Source: Poriferisodalis sp965204125 | GTDB taxonomy: Bacteria; Actinomycetota; Acidimicrobiia; Acidimicrobiales; Poriferisodalaceae | Reading direction: 5' to 3' | Assembly (NCBI RefSeq): GCF_965204125.1 | Contig: NZ_OZ241968.1 | Location: forward strand, 2,542,001 to 2,606,000 | Length of the DNA: 64,000 bases | Shown: positions 37,538-44,670 of the stretch, one piece after another | Position numbering within the stretch: position 1 is the stretch's first letter | How the letters are laid out: each line of letters begins with the position of its first letter | Made by a program: the position numbers and the translations under genes | The notes under the pieces: model-generated | Told to the model about the DNA's origin: nothing | The model's database searches: none | Seen by the model: the letters and a program-made list of their open reading frames with translations, nothing else

Positions 37538-38356
37538 TCAGCGGATGTCGGCCGCGAGGCCGCCGTCAGCACAGATGATCTCGCCGGTCACGAAACTGGC
37601 TTCATCACTGCACAGGTACAGGCAGGCGTTGGCAATGTCATCGGGCTCACCGAGCCGTCCCACTGGGGTTTCGCGCTCGCGCCCGCGCACCCACTCGTCG
37701 CTATGGGTCATGAACGCCGTCATGGGCGTGCGGATGTACCCCGGAGCGACCGCATTCACCCGGATGCCGTACCGGTTGAGTTCCAGCGCCGCGCAGCGGG
37801 TGAGCATCCACACGCCCGCCTTGGACACGCAATAGTCGGCTCCGCCAGGCAGCGCCATCAAACCGGCCACCGAGGCGATGTTCACAATGGCACCGCCGCC
37901 GCCGTCCCGCATGCGACGTGCAGCCGACTGGTTGGTGAGCATGACCCCGGTCAGATTGACATCGAGCACCCGCTGCCACGAGTCGACTGTTTTCGCGAGC
38001 AGCCATTGGTCGCCCCCTTGCCAGGAGTCCTGGCCGACCTGATCGGAGATCTCACGGCTGACGTAGCCCGCATGGGAGATGCCAGCGGCGGCAACACATG
38101 CATCGAGGCGTCCGAATGCGGCGACCGCGGCGTCGGCCATGGCCTCGTTCTGGTCCGCATCGGCCGTGTCGACCTGGGTCCACGTCGCCTCGCGGCCAAG
38201 GTCGGTGATTTCGGCGGCGACCGCTTCGGCCCGATCCGGATTCAGGTCGGCCACCACCACCGATGCCCCCTCTTCGGAGAAGCGCAGCGCACAGGCCCGA
38301 CCGATGCCCGACGCGCCGCCGGTGATCACTGCGACCTTGCCGTCCATTCGGCTCAT
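37538..38356 (-). CDS. Short-chain dehydrogenase/reductase, copy 1
   Basis: 272 codons from ATG 38356. Classical SDR: GKVAVITGGASGIGRACALRF (cofactor), VVVADLNPDR (acidic residue, NAD preference), AAAGIS, VNIASVAG and the YCVSKAG catalytic Tyr-Lys. An insert of about 25 residues after HAGYVSREISDQ is shared with the neighbouring copy. Substrate unknown. It starts 8 nt after the stop of copy 2, so the pair is one operon, most likely continuing into the dehydrogenase. Confidence 0.9.
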   Translation of the reverse strand: MSRMDGKVAVITGGASGIGRACALRFSEEGASVVVADLNPDRAEAVAAEITDLGREATWTQVDTADADQNEAMADAAVAAFGRLDACVAAAGISHAGYVSREISDQVGQDSWQGGDQWLLAKTVDSWQRVLDVNLTGVMLTNQSAARRMRDGGGGAIVNIASVAGLMALPGGADYCVSKAGVWMLTRCAALELNRYGIRVNAVAPGYIRTPMTAFMTHSDEWVRGRERETPVGRLGEPDDIANACLYLCSDEASFVTGEIICADGGLAADIR

Positions 38357-38364
38357 CGCGCTGC

Positions 38365-39192
38365 CTAGCGGCCGGCGGCCATGACGCCGCCGTCGGGGAA
38401 GATGATCTCGCCGGTCACGAAGCTGGCGTCGTCGCTGCACAGGTACAGGCAGGCGTTGGCGATGTCATCGGGTTCGCCGAGGCGCCCCAGCGGGGTCTCG
38501 CGTTCACGCGCCTGCACCCACCGCTCGTTGCCCAGCACAGCGCCGCTCATGGATGTCTGGATGTAGCCGGGGCCCACAGCGTTGACGCGGATGCCGTAAC
38601 GGCTGAGCTCGAGTGCCGCGCAGCGAGTGAGCATCCAGACGCCTGCTTTCGACACGCAGTAGTCCGAACTGCCCTTGAGCACATTGGTGCCGGCAATCGA
38701 CGAGATGTTGACGATGGCGCCGCCGCCGTTGTCGCGCATCTTGCGAGCCACGGCCTGGTTTGTGAGCATCACGCCGGTCAGGTTCACGTCGAGCACCCGC
38801 TGCCACGACTCCAGCGACTTGTCGATGAAGAACATGTCGCCGCGGTCGAAGCGATCCTGGCCGGCCTGGTCCTCGATCTCGCGGCTCACATAGCCCGAAT
38901 GCGAGATTCCTGCTGCTGCCACACATGCATCGATACGCCCGAAGGCATCCACCGCGGCGTCGGCCATGGCGTCGTTCTGCTCCTGCTGCGACGTGTCCAC
39001 CTGTACGGCGACGGCATCGCGGCCGATCGCGTTGATCTCGTCGACGACGCTTGCCGCACGGTCAGGGTTCAGGTCGGCCACCACGACCGATGCGCCCTCC
39101 GACGCGAAGCGCAGCCCGCAGGCTCGCCCGATGCCCGACGCGCCGCCGGTGATCACCGCCACCTTGCCCGCCATACGTCCTGCTGAAGCCAT
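38365..39192 (-). CDS. Short-chain dehydrogenase/reductase, copy 2
   Basis: 275 codons, ATG 39192 with AGGAGAGG just upstream. The same architecture as copy 1, with long identical runs (SWQRVLDVNLTGVMLTNQ, YCVSKAGVWMLTRCAALEL, RLGEPDDIANACLYLCSD), so it is a recent tandem duplicate by eye. It differs in the insert (DRFDRGDMFFIDKS against DSWQGGDQWLLAKT), which lines the substrate side, suggesting divergence in specificity. Catalytic Ser and Tyr-Lys are intact. First gene of the three-gene minus-strand set. Confidence 0.9.
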   Translation of the reverse strand: MASAGRMAGKVAVITGGASGIGRACGLRFASEGASVVVADLNPDRAASVVDEINAIGRDAVAVQVDTSQQEQNDAMADAAVDAFGRIDACVAAAGISHSGYVSREIEDQAGQDRFDRGDMFFIDKSLESWQRVLDVNLTGVMLTNQAVARKMRDNGGGAIVNISSIAGTNVLKGSSDYCVSKAGVWMLTRCAALELSRYGIRVNAVGPGYIQTSMSGAVLGNERWVQARERETPLGRLGEPDDIANACLYLCSDDASFVTGEIIFPDGGVMAAGR

Positions 39193-39282
39193 TGCCTCTC
39201 CTCGTGCACTCGACCGGCCAGTCCCCCTGACCGTGCAAGATCATGCCCCAACCGCGCAACTCAGGTCGGCGGAAGCCGTTCT

Positions 39283-42264
39283 TCAGCCGGGGTTGCTCAC
39301 CCGGGCCTTGAGGTTCTCGCGTCTTCCGCGAATGAGCCGCCACGTGACCCGCTCATGTTTGGGCGAGATGCCCATGGCCTGGCGGATGATCCGTTCGTCG
39401 ACATCGTCGGGTGCCGGGGAGAAGCCGATCTCGGTGGCCATGCGGACACCGTTGCGGGCGAAGAACGACGAGGCGATGCGCTCGAATTGGGCCAGCACCT
39501 CCATCTCCGGCTCCAGCTCGCCGGTCACCGAGCACAGGTAGGCAAAGTTCTTGATGAACAGCATCAATTCCTTGGGAATGCGTGCACCGTTCGCCAGCAG
39601 CCCCGAGATGAGCGCCCGGAACTCGGCAGTGAACTCGTCCTCGGTGAGCTCGAGCGGGTCGAAGCCGGGCCGGTCGAGGCGCAGATCTTCAATGACTCGC
39701 TCGGGGTTGCTCCCGGGTCCGAACGCACCCAGATCGATCATGCCGGCGATCTGCGATTGCAGGTCGCCCGTGAGCAGACCGACCACATAGCGCAGGAACG
39801 CAACCCGCTTGGGCCCTTCGAGCCGGCCGGTGATGCCGAAGTCGACGAGCCCGATCACGGGCGGCTCGCCCGGCGGCGTCCCCTCGGTGTCGATGAACAC
39901 GTTTCCGGCGTGGAAGTCGCCGTGGAAGACGCCGGTCATGCACGCGCCGTGCAGCAGCGCATCGTTCATCTGGCGGAAGATGGCAGCAGCCTCGCCGTCG
40001 GCAAGGTCCTCGGAGCGCAGCTCGCTCAGCGGCCGGCCTGCTACCGGGCTCATCACGATCACTCGCTCGGTCACGCCGGCCAGTACCGGTTCGGGCACCT
40101 GCCAGCGGCCGCTGGTGGTAGCCCGCAGCGCACGGTCGACTTCGAAGAGGTTCGCCACCTCGACTCGGAAGTCGAGCTCTTCGGTGATGGTCTCGGCGAA
40201 CAGCTCCACGAGCGCTGGCGGGTTGGCCAGCGCCGTAATCGGGATGCGGCCCACGAGCTTGGGCGCGAGCCATGCCAGCACCGCCAGGTCGCGCTCGACG
40301 CGTCGCCGGATGCCGGGCCGTTGCACCTTCACCATGACCGGTGTGCCGTCCGGCAGCCGTGCCGCGTGCACCTGCGCAATGGAGGCCGCGGCCGTCGCCT
40401 CGGTATCGAATTCAGCGAACCGCGAATCGAGACCTCCCAGCTCAGCCTCGACGACATTGCGGATCGCGGTCCATGGCTCGGCAGGCACCTGGTCGCGGCA
40501 CTGCCGGCACTCGGCCACCAGTGCATCGGGGAAGACGCCCTCGCCGGCTGCGATCAGCTGCGCCAGCTTGATGTACGCGGGGCCGAGCTTGGTGGCCGCC
40601 AGCCGCAGCCGCCGGTAGATCTGCTCCCGCCGCTCGTCGGGATCGAGTCGCCGGTCCAGCAATCGTCCGGCGTAGACGGCCCAGCCGATGCGAGCCGCCG
40701 TGACGGCGAGACGGACTACGGGCGGGAACCTCGGGCGCGTGATCAGTTCGGGGACGCTGTCGTGGATCGCCCGGCGAATCGGGGCGATCGAGGCGAGGTA
40801 GCGATCGCGCTCTGTTGAGGTCCCAAGATCTGCCTGGACGTCGGCGGGCGGCAGCGTCCCGGCCGGCACGCGTTCAGCCAGCGGTGGAGCGTTCAATCGC
40901 AGGTGCATGCGCGAGGGGCCCCAGATGCCCAACGAGAGGGGCTTCCACTGCACGGGCTCGCTCAACTCGAAGCTCTCGACGTGGGAGACGAAGACGCGCA
41001 GCGCTTCCTGGAGTTCTGCGCGGGCCAGGAATGCCCCCAAGCAGTGGTGTGCACCGCTGCCGAATGCCAGATGCGGATGCTCGCGCGGGACCGCCGGATT
41101 GAACTCGTAGGAGTCGAAGCTGTGATCTGCGGGACAGCCGCCGCTGAGGCTTGCGGCGTGCAGGCCGATCATGACCACGGTGCCCGCCGGGAGAAGCAGA
41201 TCGTTCACCACGACATCGGTGGTGGCAATGCGCATCGCCGTGCGCACCGCCCCGATGTAGCGCAGCGATTCCTCCACATAAGCCGGGATCCGATCCGGAT
41301 CGGCCCGCAGCGCTGCGTACTGCTCCGGCCTGTCGGCCAGCACTGCCAAGGTGGCGCCGAGCTGATTGCGCGTGGTGTCAGTGCCGGCGATCAGCAATGC
41401 CTCGACCATGCCGATGAGCTCGTCTTCGCTCAGTCGGTCGCCCTCGTCAGACACGCCGATCAGCTCAGTGAGCAGATCGTCGGCCGGCTCGGCCCGCCGG
41501 CGCTCGATCAGGTCGACCACGTATGCGCCGAGTTCGGCCTGGGCTGTCGCGATGTCACCGAGCCTGCTCACGACGGCCTCGGCGTCGCCGTCGAAGAGCC
41601 CGAAGATGGTCTCGGCCCATCGACCGAACCGGCCCCAGTCGTCATCGGTGACGCCCAGCAGGCGGCAGATGACCGGCACCGGATAGGGATCGCACAGCTC
41701 CGCGACGATCTCGCCCCCGCCGCCGGTTACCAGCGGTTCGAGCAATCTCGTGGCGTGGGCGGCCATGAATGGCCGGAGCCGGTCCGCAGCGGCGGGCGTG
41801 AAGGCACGGCCGAAGAGCCGTCTCAGGCGGCGGTGATCGTCTCCTTCGAGCGACAGCACGTTCGGCCGTGCCCGCATGGCCTCGCCGCCGGTGCTCACGG
41901 GTGCTTCCCGTCGGGCGCGCGCCATCAGCGCGTTGAAGTTCATCGTCGGACGTCGCGCGCTGTCCGTAACGCCGCGGTCTCGCCCATTGCCATCGAGCCC
42001 GGTGCCATCGAGCATGGCGACGCCCGCGAGCATCGAGATCCACGCGGGATCGCGCAGGATCGTTCGCGCCTCGTCGTAGCCATGGACGAACAACCCGAAC
42101 GGGGTGCGCACGATCCAATCGCCAGTGCGGCCGAGTTCCCGGCTCATCGCCACCAGATCGGCAAACTCGCCGATAGCGAAGTCGGCGAAGGGAACGGCTC
42201 CTTCGTCGTCGACCGAGCGGGTTGACACTCGCTGCGATCCAGGCGCGGTAGCAGTGCTGCTCAC
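39283..42264 (-). CDS. Cytochrome P450 fused to UbiB/ABC1 (ADCK) family kinase-like domain
   Basis: One uninterrupted frame of 993 codons from GTG 42264. Residues about 20-460 are a bacterial P450: oxygen-binding helix IAGTDTTRN (292-300), ExxR in EESLR (331-335), and haem loop FGSGAHHCLG (401-410, Cys408). Residues about 490-993 are an ABC1/UbiB atypical kinase: TKLGPAYIKLAQ (558-569), Ala-rich loop AAASIAQVHAARL (625-637), MVKVQRPG with the Lys, FHGDFHAGNVF (780-790) and GLVDFG (805-810). Both modules look complete and joined by a roughly 30-residue Pro-rich linker. UbiB proteins support isoprenoid-quinone and lipid metabolism, so the P450 may act on such a lipid; that is inference. I know of no standard family with this fusion. 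The start is uncertain by a few codons. Confidence 0.9.
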   Translation of the reverse strand: MSSTATAPGSQRVSTRSVDDEGAVPFADFAIGEFADLVAMSRELGRTGDWIVRTPFGLFVHGYDEARTILRDPAWISMLAGVAMLDGTGLDGNGRDRGVTDSARRPTMNFNALMARARREAPVSTGGEAMRARPNVLSLEGDDHRRLRRLFGRAFTPAAADRLRPFMAAHATRLLEPLVTGGGGEIVAELCDPYPVPVICRLLGVTDDDWGRFGRWAETIFGLFDGDAEAVVSRLGDIATAQAELGAYVVDLIERRRAEPADDLLTELIGVSDEGDRLSEDELIGMVEALLIAGTDTTRNQLGATLAVLADRPEQYAALRADPDRIPAYVEESLRYIGAVRTAMRIATTDVVVNDLLLPAGTVVMIGLHAASLSGGCPADHSFDSYEFNPAVPREHPHLAFGSGAHHCLGAFLARAELQEALRVFVSHVESFELSEPVQWKPLSLGIWGPSRMHLRLNAPPLAERVPAGTLPPADVQADLGTSTERDRYLASIAPIRRAIHDSVPELITRPRFPPVVRLAVTAARIGWAVYAGRLLDRRLDPDERREQIYRRLRLAATKLGPAYIKLAQLIAAGEGVFPDALVAECRQCRDQVPAEPWTAIRNVVEAELGGLDSRFAEFDTEATAAASIAQVHAARLPDGTPVMVKVQRPGIRRRVERDLAVLAWLAPKLVGRIPITALANPPALVELFAETITEELDFRVEVANLFEVDRALRATTSGRWQVPEPVLAGVTERVIVMSPVAGRPLSELRSEDLADGEAAAIFRQMNDALLHGACMTGVFHGDFHAGNVFIDTEGTPPGEPPVIGLVDFGITGRLEGPKRVAFLRYVVGLLTGDLQSQIAGMIDLGAFGPGSNPERVIEDLRLDRPGFDPLELTEDEFTAEFRALISGLLANGARIPKELMLFIKNFAYLCSVTGELEPEMEVLAQFERIASSFFARNGVRMATEIGFSPAPDDVDERIIRQAMGISPKHERVTWRLIRGRRENLKARVSNPG

Positions 42265-42334
42265 AACCCCTATCTCATCATGCACACCGCCCGGTTCCAC
42301 CGCGCACCGCATCGTCACAGGCCAGCCGCCACGA

Positions 42335-42340
42335 CAGACT
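42335..42340 (+). promoter_or_regulatory. -10-like box of the DUF192 gene
   Basis: CAGACT, 6 nt before GTG 42347. Confidence 0.35.
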
Positions 42341-42346
42341 GGCGCC

Positions 42347-42991
42347 GTGCAGCAATTGCGCCGGTTGACGGCGATGAGCGCCGTCGCGGTGGTTCTGGCG
42401 GGCTGCTCGGTGCAGGAATCCACCCGCGGCGGCGGCCTCATCGCGCCGACCGGTCCCGCGATCACGGCGCCGTCTCCGGCATCGACCGTCATGACCGTGA
42501 CTGCGGCTGAGACGCTTGCGCTGCCGACTGAACCCGATCGAGCTGCGGGCGCTCGAGATGTGCTCGCCGCGGCCGATCCGCCAGAGGGCTTCAGCGAGGG
42601 TGTGCTGGGCGTGACCGGGTCGGCTGGCACGCGGGTATGGCCCGTCATTGTCGCGGACACCCCGCAATCCCGGCAGCGCGGGCTCATGGGCGTGACTGAC
42701 TTTGCAGCGCTCGGGGGCTACGCCGCCATGGTGTTCATCTTCGATGGGGACACCTCAGGCGCGTTCTGGATGCGCGACACACCGCTGCCGCTGCGGATCA
42801 CCTTCGTGTCTGCGAGCGGTTCTGTGGTCTCAGCGACCGACATGGTGCCGTGCTTGGCACCGATGCCACCCGACGAATGCGAGCGCTATCACCCCGATGG
42901 CATGTATCGCATCGCAATCGAGCATCCGCTCAATCCGGCTTTCGACATCGGTCTCGCTACGGCCGAATTCGTCGAAGTGACCGTCGAGTAG
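42347..42991 (+). CDS. DUF192-domain lipoprotein
   Basis: 214 codons from GTG 42347. A signal peptide with lipobox VVLAGC (Cys at about residue 20) is followed by a Thr/Ala/Pro-rich linker. The DUF192 domain has SRQRGLMGVTDF, MVFIFDGDTSGAFWMRDTPLPL and ITFVSASGSVV, ending with IAIEHPLNPAFDIGL. DUF192 proteins are small extracytoplasmic beta-barrels of unknown role. Exported and lipid-anchored by prediction. It is divergent from the P450-UbiB gene across an 82-bp gap. Confidence 0.88.
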   Translation: MQQLRRLTAMSAVAVVLAGCSVQESTRGGGLIAPTGPAITAPSPASTVMTVTAAETLALPTEPDRAAGARDVLAAADPPEGFSEGVLGVTGSAGTRVWPVIVADTPQSRQRGLMGVTDFAALGGYAAMVFIFDGDTSGAFWMRDTPLPLRITFVSASGSVVSATDMVPCLAPMPPDECERYHPDGMYRIAIEHPLNPAFDIGLATAEFVEVTVE

Positions 42992-43120
42992 AGCCGCGGC
43001 ATGAGCGCGTGACATGAGCGCAACGGCAACCGGATCACGCCGTCGGCCAACTACGCTGCGATGCCGCGGCCGCTTCGTGCGCCAGTGCGCAGCCGACATG
43101 ACAGGAGTTGGATCGGGACC

Positions 43121-43777
43121 ATGCTGAGATTTGCCGAGGAAATTCTGCTCCTGCTGCTGCGAGACGACGACGGCAAGCTGATCCATGTGCCTGAGCGCAC
43201 GCTCGACCGGGTGATTGCCGGCTCGGTGCTCATGGATCTGGCGATGGAGAACCGGATCGACACTGATCTCGAGAAACTCATGCTGATCGACTCCACGCCG
43301 ATCGGCGACGGACTGCTGGATCCCACGCTGGCCCACATCGCCGCTCAGCAGGCCGAGAGCGACTCGCGTTACTGGGTGGAGTTCGTTGCCTCGCGAGCCG
43401 AAGGCATCCGCGAAGAGGCATTCGCCCGTCTCGTCGACAAGGGCATTCTCGAACGCAAGGACGACCGCCACCTATGGGTGTTCCGGTCTCGCCGCTACCC
43501 GATGGTCGACGGCAAGGCCGAGCGCGAGGTGAAGCTGCGGATCATGGGCGTGCTGTTCAGTGATGAGATCCCCAGCCCGCGTGACGTCGTGGTCATCGCA
43601 CTGGTGGATGCGTGCGGCATCTTCGGCGAGCTGCTGTCGAAGTCGGAGTTGGAACAGGCCGCACCCCGCATCGAGCAGGTGCGCAAGCTGGACTTGATCG
43701 GGCAAGCCATGACGCAGGCGATCCGCGACATCGAGATGTGGCTGGCCAGCTCCACGGTCAGCCGCTTCATGCTGTAA
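43121..43777 (+). CDS. GOLPH3/VPS74 (GPP34) family protein
   Basis: 218 codons from ATG 43121. MLRFAEEILLLLLRDDDGKL, TLDRVIAGSVLMDLAMENRI and RLVDKGILERKDDRHLWVF, then a helical C-half with VVIALVDACGIFGELLS and MTQAIRDIEMWL. This is the bacterial GPP34 pattern. The eukaryotic members bind PI4P in the Golgi; bacterial members, common in Actinobacteria, have no settled role. TACGCT at 43052-43057 could be its -10 box. Confidence 0.88.
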   Translation: MLRFAEEILLLLLRDDDGKLIHVPERTLDRVIAGSVLMDLAMENRIDTDLEKLMLIDSTPIGDGLLDPTLAHIAAQQAESDSRYWVEFVASRAEGIREEAFARLVDKGILERKDDRHLWVFRSRRYPMVDGKAEREVKLRIMGVLFSDEIPSPRDVVVIALVDACGIFGELLSKSELEQAAPRIEQVRKLDLIGQAMTQAIRDIEMWLASSTVSRFML

Positions 43778-43791
43778 GCGCATCTGACGGT

Positions 43792-43808
43792 GCGCCCGGC
43801 TTGGGCGC
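43792..43808. terminator. Hairpin between convergent genes
   Basis: GCGCCC-GGCTT-GGGCGC, a perfect 6-bp stem in the 40-bp gap between the convergent GOLPH3-like and nitroreductase genes. No T-tract on either side. Confidence 0.4.
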
Positions 43809-43817
43809 GGGATCGGC

Positions 43818-44585
43818 CTAGCTGTTTTCGAGGGTTTCGCTGCCGCGGTACATGGCCTGCCGCCGGACGCCGCTGACGTAGGTCTGCACGGCGTCGTCCG
43901 CCGGTGTGCGTTCGGGATCCCAACGTCCCCAGTGGATCAATTGGTCAAGCGGGTGGCGGTAGCGAGACTCGGCGCGGCGGTGAGGCCAGCCGATCGGAAT
44001 GGTGGCGATCGGCACTAGCGGTTCAGGCACGCCGAGCAGTTCGCGCAGTTCCCGCGCCGTCGTGTCCTCTCCGCCGCCGCTCAGCCACGCTGTGGTCAAG
44101 CCGTACGCGGCAGCCGCCAGGTGCATGTTCTGCGCGGCGGCACCCACGGATGCCAGCAGGATCTTCTCGTTGTTGGCGGCGTACTCATCGCGCCAGCCAT
44201 CGTGGTCGCTGACCGGGTACGAGTCGACCCAGCGAGGGTCGCAGAACAGCAGCACGATGGCCAGCGAGTTGTGCAGCCAGTGCTTCTTATGGACGTGGGG
44301 GAATCCCCGGCAGTGCGCGACCAACCGGTCGGCCTGTCGCACGAACACATCGGACACGGCCAGCACGTCGGACCGCTCAGCAGCGATCACGAAGTGCCAC
44401 GGCTGCGTGTTCGCGCCCGACGGCGCCCACCGCCCGGCCTCGCAGATGCTCTGCAGCACCTCGGTGGGCAGTGGCTCAGGGGGCGGCTCGAAGCTGCGCA
44501 CCGACCGGCGCAGCCGCAGCACCTCCATCAGCGCACCGAAGCGCGAAGGCGTCAGGTCGTCATTGCTGGGCACATCCCCTGCCAT
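43818..44585 (-). CDS. Nitroreductase-family flavoprotein
   Basis: 255 codons. FMN-binding pattern RRSVRSFEPPPEPL, then GRWAPSGANTQPWHFVIA and the C-terminal SVGAAAQNMHLAAAAYGLTTAWLSGG ... PIATIPIGWP. These enzymes reduce nitro groups, quinones or related acceptors with NAD(P)H. A His-rich stretch (HVHKKHWLH) and an insert around DPRWVDSYPVSDHDGW make it somewhat longer than the 190-220 usual. TAACTT lies 6 nt before its ATG, and it is divergent from the MerB-like gene. Confidence 0.88.
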   Translation of the reverse strand: MAGDVPSNDDLTPSRFGALMEVLRLRRSVRSFEPPPEPLPTEVLQSICEAGRWAPSGANTQPWHFVIAAERSDVLAVSDVFVRQADRLVAHCRGFPHVHKKHWLHNSLAIVLLFCDPRWVDSYPVSDHDGWRDEYAANNEKILLASVGAAAQNMHLAAAAYGLTTAWLSGGGEDTTARELRELLGVPEPLVPIATIPIGWPHRRAESRYRHPLDQLIHWGRWDPERTPADDAVQTYVSGVRRQAMYRGSETLENS

Positions 44586-44591
44586 GCCCGC

Positions 44592-44597
44592 AAGTTA
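44592..44597 (-). promoter_or_regulatory. -10-like box of the nitroreductase gene
   Basis: TAACTT on the minus strand, 6 nt before ATG 44585. Confidence 0.45.
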
Positions 44598-44658
44598 CTT
44601 CTGGACCAGATGCGCACCGTCGTTGCGGCCGTCGACTGCGCACGCATGTGACCCCTTC

Positions 44659-44664
44659 TAGAGT
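44659..44664 (+). promoter_or_regulatory. -10-like box of the MerB-like gene
   Basis: TAGAGT, exactly 6 nt before ATG 44671, with no Shine-Dalgarno sequence. Confidence 0.5.
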
Positions 44665-44670
44665 CGCGAT

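Noticed and set aside
39283..42264. Assembly artefact joining separate P450 and UbiB genes
   Set aside because: Not excluded without reads, but both domains are complete, in one frame, with a plausible linker and no vestigial start or stop at the junction, so I kept the fusion.
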